From Myxocyprinus asiaticus (lineage: Eukaryota > Chordata > Actinopteri > Cypriniformes > Catostomidae), in the NCBI RefSeq assembly GCF_019703515.2, contig NC_059388.1:6041979-6105978 (forward strand): a DNA stretch of 64,000 nucleotides, written 5' to 3'. The translations under genes were made by a program, and so were the position numbers. Of the stretch, positions 46,429-56,975 are shown piece after piece. Numbering within the stretch: the first letter of the stretch is position 1; each line of letters opens with the position of its first letter. The notes beneath the pieces were generated by a model. That model did not search any database, was not told where the DNA came from, and worked only from the letters and a program-made list of their open reading frames with translations.

Positions 46429-47639
46429 TAAGGTTGTTCTTTAAATACAAAAGAATAATGAAACATATTAAGCAATGGATCAACAAGCAAATCTTGAAAC
46501 TCCTTAAAAAAACTCACAGCAAAACCCATCCGGCTCTGGCGACTTTCCATTTTTTAGACTGAAAATAGCATTAATAATTTCTTGTGTAGTAATTGGACCA
46601 TTAAGAGCATCTTTCTATATTTTTTAAATTGTTGGGAGATTAAGCTGGGGGAAAAAATCATCCATTTGTTTACGATGGTCCCCTGTTTGTTCAGTTGAAT
46701 ATAGACTCATATAAAATTAATTAAAAACTTGTTTATTTCTCTTATCATGAGAACTATTGTTGTCTGAATCAATAAATATGGATGTCACAATTTGTTTTGC
46801 AAAATATGCTAGATACTTCCCCTGACAGATCTCGTGCTCATAACATCTCTTGTCTCAAGTATCTGATTTTCTTGTCTGCATTTTCTTCACCTGTAACTCC
46901 TTTATGTCTGCTAATGGAGAGCTACTAAGTTTTCCATAATAATGACAGATTACTTATAGATGATGAATTAATAGAAAGAAATGATTTTAATTCAGAGGAG
47001 AAGTAATCTAAGAAGATACAGTATTAATTCTCCACTGTCTAGACCACTCCACTGGGCTTCTAAGTAGTAAATCCATGGTCATACTGGCATGATTCGTTAG
47101 TAAAATACTTATTACTATATTACAAGTTGTATTTAAATTTAGGTACATTTTAGGAAGATAAAAGTAATTTAATCTAGATTGACAGCCATATGAAGCAGAA
47201 TAAAAGCATAATCTTTGTCCACAGGGTGAAGATTTCTCCATACATCAACAAAACCAAGATCCTTGCAAATGGTCTGAAGAGACCTGGCCTGAGTAGTAAG
47301 AGGTGCAGAATTATGTGGCTATCTGTCTATAATTGGATTTATTACACAATTGAAATCCCCAACCACAATCATCAAATCCGCTGACATGACAGAAATGTCC
47401 AGAAACACTTTAGTAACAAAGTCCGATGATGCGCTGGAGTATAATACATGTTTAGTATGAGAATAACCTGTCCCTGTAATGTACCCTAAATAATATCATA
47501 ACGACCATCTCTATCTTTAACACAGCTTGAAACTTTAAAAGGTAAAGTACGTTTGATGAGGCAAGCAACACCCCTAATTCTTGTTCATCTAACCATAGAT
47601 CATATTTAATTTTCTCCATATTTTGAAGTACTCGTGTGA

Positions 47640-48519
47640 TGTTACCCTCATCTCCTGAATAGTCTGGTACGTATGTATAGCACTCCCTACCTATCTTTAC
47701 ACATACACCTCCTTCAGAGGCTAGGATCATGTCCAAAGCCATTCTATTTTCTAGAGTCATTTGCCTAAGATCTTTGAGTTCCTATTGCAACAACTGTCCC
47801 AATCGCTTAGTTTCATTAGCAAATCGGTATAACTCATAGTGTAACCTATTTATCCAATTCATAGAGTCGGCTACCGCGTTGTGGATTAATAATGGCTTCC
47901 AGAATTGGGCTGGTCTACTTATCACTTTATGTTCTTCTGGAATATCATACATGTCGTGTTTCAACCAGGATGCATTCGATCGGTGCTCCAAATCTTGCCG
48001 TTTCCGCACTGTGGTGCATTTGCGCACTATTCCTACTGTTATTCCATTGTCTAACCAAACAGGTGCACATATGCCTATCCATACCTCAGGTAGTTTATTA
48101 TAGACAGTTAGACCACATAGCCAATAAAAGTCAGGAATCACATAGGTGGTCGTATAACCACGCACCCCTGTAGTATTACCAGTGCTATTGTAGACATCCC
48201 GTACTTCTGTACATTGGTCAAGTTCCCCTACTTTAACACTACCATCTACATGTTTAAAGCAGAGAGGGAAATTCTCATTCCTTGGTAATTGGTCCTTCCT
48301 CTTAGATAACATTTGGTCAAATATGGGCCACTCATCTTTGAAGACAGTGCAATTTACAAAATCAGTTCGGTTTGTGGGTGTGTAAGTGTAGCAGAAGTTC
48401 GAATTTGGGTCAAAGGAGGAAGCGGCACACGGCGATACCAACTCAGGAACATCACTATTTATTAACAGAAAATCAACACGTTCACTTAAAGCGCAGCAGT
48501 GAAGCTTCAATTCAAACAC
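47640..48519 (-). pseudogene. Retroviral env remnant
   Basis: A 245-codon open frame (47,782-48,519) carries several Asn-x-Ser/Thr sites and a Cys-rich surface-subunit-like region (for example FCYTYTPTNRTDFVNC). A second frame (about 47,640-47,760) has LENRMALDMILASEGGVCVK followed by a Cys pair region. This is the transmembrane-subunit heptad and CX6C-type motif. The two are in different frames, and env is cut off at about 47,640, where L1 sequence begins; the membrane anchor is missing. No functional protein can be encoded here. Confidence 0.7.
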
Positions 48520-49631
48520 ACAAACAGCTTCTCAGCCATGCTCTCTCCCCCTTTCAGTGGACAAGGCTGTCTTTTATCTCCCCTGCCTCTCACTGTGAAC
48601 ATGGAAATGGCAATAAGTCACAATTCATCTCAGATGGATGTCCTTACCGCTCTCCCTCTCCCCAGATGGGCGACTGACCACGCCCTCACCTCTAGAGTGA
48701 TATTTTCGGCACTAACATTCAGTCGATTCCCTAATCCATAAAAACTAACCCCTGCCATACAAATAGTCTCATTGCGTGTGAGAGGGCATGCTATCAGTGG
48801 GAACAGATATGTTGATGAATGAGGTATTCTAGCACAGGCATAACAATCTTTTCCAGGCGAATGTCATTTTGCAGTGAAATTTGCATATTTCCAAAACAAA
48901 TTATGTTCATAATGGTGTTTCAGCAGGTTAGATGCATGATATTCATAAGTAGGCACCTCTCTCTTGATTGGCCTAATGTTACCTAAATAAATTACTCCTG
49001 AGAGGGGCAGTAAGAATGTGAAGTTCTTAATTTTACCTTTTATTAATAGCTCAGTGCTTAATTAATGCCAGCTAAAAACCAAATCTTAGCCACTATTTTG
49101 TGTCTTATCTCTAGTAGTTTGTTTATACTGAATCAGCCAGATGTCTCCTGATTCGGTGTCAAAGCAAGGTCGGACAGTTAAGTCAAAACAACACAATTCT
49201 ATCGTAGTATAATGAAGGACTTTTGGGCCAATCTGGAACAAAACAGGTCTAATAACCCCTGCAGCAACAATTGCGGGGTCTGTTGGTAAATTTCTCAACT
49301 CGGGCTTTATTGTGGAGGCTCATTCAAAAACCATGGGTGGAAAAATACAATAGATCTATCTAACAACTGAATTGTCCTTCCCCTTGTCAGATGTCCCACA
49401 ATCACTTCAAATATCTCCTCAAATTTAACGTTTAAAAAACATAGGCAATAATTTGTTTTACAGAGGGTTCACTCCTGCCTGCCTTTCCCTTATTTTTTTG
49501 TTTCTTTTAGCACCGGCGGTGAGCGGTAGAGCAATCTAACAGAGACATAGAGTAGTCGAACATCTTCACCATGCAGGGTGGCCCCTCACCCTCTAAATAG
49601 GTGAGTTCTTCCTAACAGCTTTCTCATGCCT

Positions 49632-49760
49632 CTAGTCTCTATCCCCACTACGGACCAGCCGGCAATTAGAGCCGTGTACCCAATGTGTCTTTCCCTGAAC
49701 CTTTACTGCGATTGGAGTGATTAGCAAAATGGTATACGGTCCTTCCCATTTTGGTCCCAA
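49632..49760 (-). pseudogene. Retroviral integrase C-terminal remnant
   Basis: The minus strand encodes LGPKWEGPYTILLITPIAVK followed by a THWVHGSNCRLV end. The GP....GPY.ILL.TP.AVKV.G...W.H.S.C pattern is the GPY/F-type C-terminal domain of gammaretrovirus-like integrases. The zinc-binding and catalytic domains are absent; the upstream neighbour is an L1 fragment. Confidence 0.7.
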
Positions 49761-49849
49761 AATACTGTATATGCAAAAATAAAAAACAGAAATAAAATAA
49801 TTTAGAGTGCCTTTAGCACACTTCAAAATCTGCTCTTGACCTTCACTGC

Positions 49850-50160
49850 TCTTGTGTTTCAGTAGACGTTATCAAACTTAGACTGAGTGTGTGAGAGAGT
49901 TGGGGGGGATGGGGGGTTCCTTTTGTATCTTCCACATTAGCATCTTGATCACCGTCGCCTTCAGTAGAACTCTTTGATGAAATCTTCTTAGATCTGGGCA
50001 TTATGTCTGATCCTTTAGAGAAGTAATATTCTAGAGACATTGTACAGTAATTGCCTAAATATGTAGAATGATTTCTCTGAGTGAATATGTAAATTTGTCG
50101 GATATTTGAACTTGTCACAAGAGCTCCCTGAAAAATGTGTTCCCGCTCTCACACGCTGTT
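49850..50160 (-). mobile_element. L1 5' fragment inside the retrovirus remnant
   Basis: The minus strand reads an L1 5' UTR shared with 54,240-54,330 ('CATTTTTCAGGGA', 'AAATTTACATATTCACTCAG') and an ORF1-like start (MPRSKKISSKSSTEGDGDQD). Only the 5' 300 bases are present, which is not the usual result of L1 insertion. Confidence 0.6.
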
Positions 50161-50255
50161 CCTAATCTATGGTAGAGTAAACTTTTCAAAGTCTCTATAA
50201 CAGTTGTTCCTTCTTTTCATTGTAGAATCTCACAATAATACATTTAGGTTATTCT

Positions 50256-51240
50256 TCAACAGTGAATAAAACACAAACTTTGCAATTCTTTCTCATACAG
50301 AAAGTTTAGAAGTGACTCAACATCTTTACAATGCTGTTCCAAGTCTGTGCTGCATATTACAATGTCATCTACATATTGAATTATTGTGGACTCGAGATGT
50401 AGGTCAGACAAATGCATTTTCAATGCTGTATGATAGATAGTAGGGCTTTTATGAAAACCGTGTGGGAGCCTAGTCCACATATATTGATTACCTCTGACAG
50501 TGAAAGAAAACCAGTGTTGAATATCAGGATGGAGTGGGACGGACCAAAATCCATTTGGACAGACATGCCAATTACTGAAAATATTTTCGCATTCTGTGGG
50601 ACTGCTAAGAATATAGTACTGGGGTGAGCAACTAATGGGGTCATTTTGCCTACACATTTATTTAGCTCCCGGTAATCTACTGTGAGGCTCCAGGAACTGT
50701 CCGGATTTCTGACTGGCCAGACGGGAATTACAGGGAGAGGTGGTTTCTTTTGGAATATCTTGTTTAGTAAGGTCATTTACCACCTGAATAATCTGATCTT
50801 CTGCCTGTTTGCCAAATGGATATTGCCATGTGCAGGGTGGTTGTGAGCCCATGAGTGTAACAGGTGGCATGTTTAGATGACCACAGTCATTTTTTGATTC
50901 TTCCCAAATAGGGTGACCTTTCACCCTGATAGCTAACTCGCCCGGACTCTCCATCGAGCACAGCCTCAATGGCCGTTGCCATTCCATGTGATCACCTGAC
51001 AGCACTAGTTTTCCTTGTAATTCACATAACGCATCTATACCCAACAGCGGTTGTAATACATCCCCTACACACACATTGGTATGTATTTCATACAGACCCA
51101 GCACCATATTAACAAGCTCTGTCTTATGTAATGTTATAATGCCTTCTGTAGCTCCACCTGCTTTCAACTACTAGTTAGTGGCAAATCTGGTACTAATTTT
51201 CAAGGTATTGCTGTCAGTTGTGCTCTTGTGTCTACCAAAA
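50256..51240 (-). pseudogene. Retroviral protease/reverse transcriptase remnant
   Basis: The minus strand shows LLGIDALCELQGKLVLSGD (protease C-terminal part, 51,000-51,080) and SWSLTVDYRELNKCVGKMTP (RT palm start, about 50,640-50,700). After a frameshift it shows WFSFTVRGNQYMWTRLPHGF and IQYVDDIVIC (the YVDD catalytic box, about 50,340). The frames alternate between two phases, and the RNase H region is missing. YVDD with LPHGFHKSP is typical of gammaretrovirus-type RT. Confidence 0.75.
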
Positions 51241-51329
51241 ATTAAATATCATATGCTTCATTCACCCTTGCTTTTACGTAAATCCATTATCTCAATGTTC
51301 AGTCTCTCCCCAGGGTACTAAGGAGTGGC

Positions 51330-52980
51330 GATTCTAGTTTGAATCTCTCCGACTGACTGCTGCTAACACCGTCCTCTTTTGTTCTTCAGATAGCTCAGTG
51401 AATTGGCGATTATTGTCATTACTGTGTCTAGCTGCATTGCGCGTACTATTTGGATTGTCTATTACTTTACCAGTGTTCCTTTGCTCTTTCGTCTCTTTTC
51501 TTTTTCCTACAGTCCCTTTCACAATGGCCAGCCAAACCACAATATCTGCAACTCCCTTTTTTTTGGCCTTCTTTGAACATTTCCTCCACCTCTCTGTTCA
51601 GCAGGGATTGGCTGAAACGCTCTCAGTTGTGCGCCGTCCAATAATCAGGACGCGTCAGTTTCGCAATCGGCTATGGTCTCGTCACTGGTAGGCGGGTCTC
51701 CTAGAGATAGTTTATGTTGTATTAAAGTGGCTTTTACCGTGGGGAGTAAGCCTGATAGCCAGAGCGCCAGATATGGGCCCCACCTTCCTGCCGTTCTACA
51801 GGCATCTTGGGCTTCTTCATCATCCGCTACAATACCATTATGAGCCATCAGGACCTCCCTAAACCATTTGGTATACTCATTGACCCCCCCCCCTTGTCAC
51901 TGTAATCTTTGACTAATCAACTTTTTTTTTCTCAATCCATCGAAATACTGAGTCAGAACTTTTTTTTTTTTTTTTTTTTTGGAGGTGGTATGCCCTGCTA
52001 GATGTTTTGTCATAACTGTTCTTAGTTTACATTTCTGAGCCTTACCCCAATGACATCATGGCTATGCTATAAACATCCCTGTATAAATAATTATGCACAT
52101 CTCTAGGAGAATCCTTTCCAGGGCTTCTGTAGGCTTCCCTACAGGGTTGATTTCTTTAGCTAAAGCGCAGACTGTTCCGGGCTCAAGATCTGTGTACACG
52201 TAATGTACCGTCTCATTTTCTACTTGACTCTCCCCAGACTTCCTCACCTTTCGCTTCATTTTGAGGGGCCTGAGCTGCGCGCTAGCCTCAGGGATGCCTC
52301 CCTCTCAGATAATCTTAGGTATGGGGCCAGTAGGCTCGTCAATTTCTGTATATGTGTCGGTACTGGTGTCATTGTCATTATTGTCATTATACCCTATGTG
52401 TATCATTTGTTTTAGCTCGGACACGGGATATAAAGTCTTGCGTGGTTGGTTTAACTGAGGTTTTTCTTCCGTTTTTCTTTTAATTTCGGTAGTTTGCTTC
52501 TTACAACTTTTGTTCGAGCTCAGTGACTTTCTTTTTTGCCTTTTCCAGCTCTGTTGACAAAGCGGTAAATTTATTCTGCATAATTTGATTATCCTATTGT
52601 CACTTAATTTCTCTTGTTCCTCTGCATGCATTCAAACCTTACTCAGAACAGCCTTTTCTTGTATGCTTGTTTAATTTCTGGAGCTGTCCACCCTTTGCCT
52701 ACATTTTTGCAAGACGTTATGTCAACTAACATTTTTTTCTCAATTTCTTTTAGACTTATGGCTTTTAGCACCTGCTCTACACATAATGTTTTTATCTCCT
52801 CTAAGGAGAGATCAGGTCCCTTCATCCCCAGACCTGATGCCTCTGGCTTCTCTGTCCCCCTTTTACCCATTTCGATAGAGAGAGATAAAACTAGGTAATA
52901 CTGTGAGCAACTCACACGCTGCATGTGCAGTAGATGTCGTGGACCATTCAGCGATTCCCAGTTCCTCAGCACCCTAGGGA
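51330..52980 (-). pseudogene. Retroviral gag region remnant
   Basis: Minus-strand frames at 52,305-52,972 include KQAYKKRLF, a Lys-rich coiled stretch (SWKRQKRKSLSSNKSCKKQT) and TLYPVSELKQMIHIGYNDN. A frame at 51,645-51,848 has WFREVLMAHNGIVADDEEAQ-like sequence followed by LWLSGLLPTVK. The position between LTR and protease and the capsid-like LSGLLP block support gag. Several frameshifts and an internal T22 run (51,959-51,980) show decay. Assignment is mainly by position. Confidence 0.5.
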
Positions 52981-53075
52981 TTTATGGCTTCCGGAAACCT
53001 TCGTAGTCTTTCAGTGTGATTTCTGCCCAGGTTCCCTCAGTTCACCATCTTCTATCCTGTTCGTAACACCATGAA

Positions 53076-53601
53076 TGTTGGATCAGAGTGATGTTTCTCT
53101 ATTAAGCCAAAAAGAAGACAACAGGAGGCTGAGAATGAAGGGCTTAAAAAAAGTGGCTTTTATTAGAGCTCAAGCAAGCACCAAACTGGTATACAAAAAA
53201 TGAAGAAGGAGAGAAGAAAATTGAACTAAACTACAAAACAACAGCTGTGTCTTATACTCCCCTAACTAGGGCATGACCAAGGTCATGCACATACCCGTGA
53301 GATGCACCTGCTTGTGCACACGGACAGAAGAACACTCTGTCCTTTACAATTTGTAACAAGTTGTATATCTTCAGGAACACACACATACAAAGACAGTCAA
53401 GGAAAGGTCAGTACATGAGTCACATGAAGAACAATGACTGAATTACAATAAAATCAAGTGGTTATAGTATAGTTGATTAATTATGTAATAAATGCAGTAC
53501 AATATAAAAATGTATATTCTATGGGAGCCGGGCTAAATGAACAATTACTGTTATTGCATTCCTGATCTACAGACCCTCAGTCACCCCTCAGATTACATAC
53601 A
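53076..53601 (-). repeat. 5' LTR of the endogenous retrovirus (526 bp)
   Basis: On the minus strand it begins near TGTATGTAATCTGAGG and ends ATCCAACA. It has a TATA-like 'GTATAAGAC' (near 53,255) and a polyadenylation signal 'CTAATAAAAG' (near 53,165) in the right order. The exact 5' limit is uncertain. The internal side continues TTCATGGTGTTACGAACAGG, whose primer tRNA I could not identify. Confidence 0.65.
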
Positions 53602-53689
53602 TGTCACTTGCACCTTATAGTAATAAGAAAAATAGAGAATTGATGTAAGTGTTTTCTTATTATATAAATCCATCAGCACTAAACGACTG

Positions 53690-54330
53690 TCTGTAATGAT
53701 TTGGGAGTCTAGACAAGATTGTCAGTAAATGCTGCGGCCAACTCCGGAATGACAAACCACTTCTTTGTCCCATTCACAGACAGCTTCAGGGTTGCAGGAT
53801 ACATCAGGGTGTATTCTATATTCATATTCTTTAGTCGGTTCTTAAACTTATCATAAGCCTTGCGTTTCTTAACCACCATAGAAGAATAATCATTAAAGTA
53901 ACAGATTTTTGGCCTTGAATCGGTGCTCCAGCCGGGATTGTTGCCAATTTGATGAGCTGCGGTCAACACGCTGCTTGTCCATGAAGTTATGGAACTTCAT
54001 GATGACGGGCCTGGGACATTGTTTGGGGCCAGGTTTTGGTGCCAAGGAGCATGATCGAGTTTGATCCAACCTGCTTTTGTTGTCATTTGCAGGTACTCGG
54101 GTAGCCACCGGATCACTTCCTTCTGTGTCCTCACGCAAACCAACAAGTTGCAAATTACATCTACGTGCTTGATTCTCTAAATCATATATGTGCTCTGACA
54201 TAGTTATTGACATAGACACATTGTACAGTAACTGCCAAAACATGAAGAATGATTTCTCTGAGTGAATATGTAAATTTGTCAGATATTTGAACTTGTCACC
54301 AGAGATCCCTGAAAAATGTGTCTATCTTGA
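53690..54330 (-). mobile_element. L1-like LINE, 5' UTR and partial ORF1
   Basis: The minus strand carries the 5' UTR shared with 50,060-50,160, then ENQARRCNLQLVGLREDTEG, IMKFHNFMDKQRV and PKICYFNDYSSMVVKKRKAY, ending WFVIPELAAAFTDNLV and a stop at about 53,711. These are the RNA-binding and C-terminal domains of an L1 ORF1 protein. The ORF1 N-terminus is deleted, and one frameshift lies near 53,950. The retroviral LTR follows about 100 bases downstream. Confidence 0.75.
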
Positions 54331-54699
54331 TTCCCCCACTTTTTTTTTTATTTGTGGCACACCACTGTGTGCTAAAAAAGTACTGTAAAGAAAAATAAAT
54401 CTATAATCAATGCCATAAGTTCCCAACAATCCATAAACCAAGGGTAAAATGATTTGTTGTGAAAGAAAAGGGTACCCAACCAGCTGGCTATAATTGAACT
54501 ATTCCTTTAAATCAGCATAAAGATAGGTACAAAGTGAAACTGCATCTATCGTAAACCTTGGCTTCAAAAAGGATGTTTCTTGCTTACCCAAGTAGTAAAT
54601 AACATTTTTACCAAATTCACAATTGGTGTGGTTTGAGCTGTAAGAGGCAGCATGTCAACTCTAGAATGTATTTTTTTTTTCTTCCCAACTAGATCTTCC

Positions 54700-55690
54700 A
54701 AAAACATTTACATTAAACATTTAAACACTTATGCGAAGCGACCTACAAATGAACAAAACAAGCAATTTTTCATACAAAAATCAACAATATCTTCAGTATT
54801 GCACTGCCAAGTTTTCACAGTAAAGATGCTAGCGCAGAAGAAAGAGACAAAGTTTTGTTAAAATGAGCACTTTGTTTTAATTGATTATGTGCTCATGGAA
54901 CAGCAGATCGTGTGGAGGTTAGAAGCTCATTCCACACAGAGGACTAGAGAGAGTAAATTATCCTGAAATGGCCTTAGTCCTCTTTGCAACAGAACCACCA
55001 GGCACCGCTCGTTCATTGACCGCAGAGAGCGAGTTGAGACATAGACCTGAAGGACTGAATTGAAGAGAGAGCTGTTCCATTAGCTGTCCTGAAGTGAATT
55101 TGATGTGGGCAGCTACTGGCAGCCAGTGGAGTGAAATCAAGAATGGGGTGACATGAACCCTCTTTGGCTGATTGAAGACCAGACGCGCTGCAGCATTCTT
55201 GACCATCTGCAGTGGCTTAATCGTGCTAACTGGGAGACCGGCCAACATGGCATTACAGTAGTCCAGCCTTGAAATGACCAGAGCTTGGATCAGGAGCTGT
55301 GTAGCATATTCAGACAGGAAAGGTCTGATTTTCCTGGTGTTGTAAAGCACGTACCTGTAAGACTGGGCAGTTGATGTGATGTTGGTAGTGAAGTTAAGCT
55401 GGTCATCCACAACCACTCCCGGGTTCTGAGCTGTCCTGGTTGGCGCAAGTGTAGTTGAACCAAGATGAATAGAGAGGTTGTGGTCAACAGACAGGTTGGC
55501 TGGGATCACGAGGAGTCCTGTTTTGGCAAGGTTGAGCTGAAGGTGACTCCCTCATCCAGGCAGAGATCTCAGAGAACAACAGGCAGAGTTGCGTATCATC
55601 TGCGTAGCAGTGGTAGGAAAAATGTGCCTTAATGATAGGTCCGAGTGATGTAGTGAAATAAGCCTTTTACACTCCATTCAATTCCCTGTG
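54700..55690 (-). mobile_element. L2/jockey-like LINE 3' fragment
   Basis: A minus-strand frame (54,958-55,509) encodes the C-terminal part of a fish LINE polymerase: HNLSIHLGSTTLAPTRTAQN, GVVVDDQLNFTTNI, ALVISRLDYCNAMLAGLPVS, VKNAAARLVFNQPKRVHVTP and LISLHWLPV. LDYCNA.LAGLP and HWLPV are strong markers of this group. The end is altered by deletion (frame runs to a stop after KAISG). Bases 55,520-55,680 are upstream sequence of the same element. The tail at 54,700-54,750 ('AGCGACCTACAAATG') resembles a common LINE/SINE 3' end. Confidence 0.75.
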
Positions 55691-56222
55691 GCAGTGCCAT
55701 GTTACCCTGAATCTTTTTACATTCCAAAAGCCATAATGGTATACTAGAGACTAGTATCTGAAGGTACTAAACCAGGTATGTGTAATGGTCAGGCTGTGAC
55801 AGAACTGAATTTATTACAACCTGTAATGAAAAGAATGTCCCAGTAAATTCTAGAAATCTAGTAACTAGCTATAAATTAAACAATTTGTTGTTTCATTAGA
55901 GGACATTCACACACATAAGTTTTATGTTTTAGAGACTTGCACCGTGGTTACTCATAATTTCAGCAGAACCAAACCAGGAATTATTAAAAAAGGAAACAAC
56001 GGTGCTTTACCCATAATGACTTGTCTCTAGGCAATATGTGTGCAACATAAACGTAAGCATTCTGAGGAAATGGTTTTAGCAAATTTGATTCACAGTGGCT
56101 TGCAAATGTTATTTTTGGAGCTAAGCCAGAATAAATGAGAACCCAACCTGCTGGAAAATCCAACTAAAACCATGGCTTTCACATGTTGGATGTATATGGT
56201 TTGTAGCTGGTCCAAGCTGTTT
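55691..56222. other. Unassigned intron 2 DNA
   Basis: No gene or repeat boundary recognised. Confidence 0.5.
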
Positions 56223-56770
56223 TAAAGGAATAGTTGACAGTTTTGACATTTTACTCACCCTCATGTCATTTCAAACCTGTATTACTTTTTAAAGACCCTT
56301 TCACACCAAATGTGTCACAAAGCAAGACAAATTGCAGACAAATGGCCCCTTCATACCAAGAGCAATGTAAATACTCACCGTTAGAACATTCACACCTTTG
56401 CAATAGGTGGAATTGATTGACAATCAATTTTACTCTGGCACAGCTGGTCCGTCCTCTGCATGTCATGGATGAGAAGAACTACTTAAAAAGTTTGCAAAGC
56501 AACCATGGAATCAGAGTATGAAAGTAGAATATAACAGTATGATTTAACTCTAAAAAGGTTTTTCTATCAAGTACATTTTTTTTTTTAAATATTGAAAAGC
56601 GAGTCCCTGCTTATGCGGATTATGCGAAGCAACAATGGTGGGGAAAACGGCTTTCTGTGCTTTATCGCCCCTGATTGGTCAACGAGGGTAAAAAAATAGA
56701 TACACTCACCATAGAAAATAACCTTGCTTTGGCGGCGCGCTAATGCTCGCTCCTGGTGTGAAAGGCTCCA
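56223..56770. repeat. MITE fragments
   Basis: Bases 56,223-56,290 ('AAAGGAATAGTTGACAG', 'CTCACCCTCATGTCATTTC') resemble one end of the palindromic MITE family at 15,818. Bases 56,296-56,770 carry inverted ends CCCTTTCACACCA and TGGTGTGAAAGGC around non-coding sequence. Confidence 0.5.
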
Positions 56771-56817
56771 GAGGAATCCATTGTTTCTATTCAAAATCTT
56801 CATGTTTTTATGATTAT

Positions 56818-56942
56818 TATTAGGGGTCAAGCCCTGAAGGGGCGAAAGACCCCTATTGTTTTCATTAGTTTTCTTATTATTATTATTAGGAGTCAAGCCC
56901 CGAAGGGGCGAAAGACCCTTATTGTTTTCGTTAGTTTTCTTC

Positions 56943-56965
<23 letters not shown>
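56818..56965. repeat. Tandem pair of hairpin-forming units
   Basis: 'GTCAAGCCCTGAAGGGGCGAAAGACCC' is repeated about 70 bases later with small changes (56,823 and 56,891). The core CCCCGAAGGGG is palindromic. Runs of (TTA)n separate and follow the units. Confidence 0.75.

Positions 56966-56974
<9 letters not shown>

Positions 56975-56975
<1 letters not shown>

Larger units (their letters stand above)
45280..47460 (-). pseudogene. L1 ORF2 endonuclease and reverse transcriptase remnant
   Basis: Minus-strand blocks include MIVVGDFNCVINPI-type endonuclease sequence near 47,360, FFKEFQDLLVDPLLNMFHYS (RT start, about 46,450-46,510), LVLSLDAEKTFDRTEWSSLF (motif A), YRGTRQGCPSSPFLFAIAIE (motif B) and KITLYADDVLVF (motif C). 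These are L1-clade RT signatures. The part between 45,320 and 45,797 is open for 157 codons; the rest has stops and frameshifts. A Harbinger MITE splits the polymerase at 45,889-46,428. Confidence 0.8.
42480..47640 (-). mobile_element. L1-like LINE (ORF2) in pieces
   Basis: Minus-strand L1 ORF2 sequence runs from endonuclease (46,900-47,640) through RT (45,280-45,850 and 46,429-46,570) to the C-terminal region (42,540-42,770, with MNVLPKLLYPIQMVPI). It is interrupted by a Harbinger MITE (45,889-46,428), a Tc1 element (43,653-45,131) and unassigned DNA (42,771-43,652). The far 3' end (42,490-42,540) has 'GTGTGGCAATAAAAG', which may be the tail. The upstream end abuts truncated retroviral env at about 47,640. 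Confidence 0.75.
47640..53601 (-). mobile_element. Endogenous retrovirus remnant, 3' end lost
   Basis: Reading on the minus strand: LTR (53,076-53,601), gag region (51,330-52,980), protease and RT (50,256-51,240), an inserted L1 5' fragment (49,850-50,160), the integrase C-terminus (49,632-49,740) and env (47,640-48,520). No 3' LTR was found. The integrase end and the env transmembrane pattern fit the gamma/epsilon-like (class I) retroviruses of fish. All genes are broken by stops, frameshifts or deletions, so it is an old inactive copy. Confidence 0.75.

Noticed and set aside
53076..53601. Possible tRNA primer assignment for the retrovirus
   Set aside because: The sequence after the LTR (TTCATGGTGTTACGAACAGG) does not clearly match a tRNA 3' end I know, so no primer was named.
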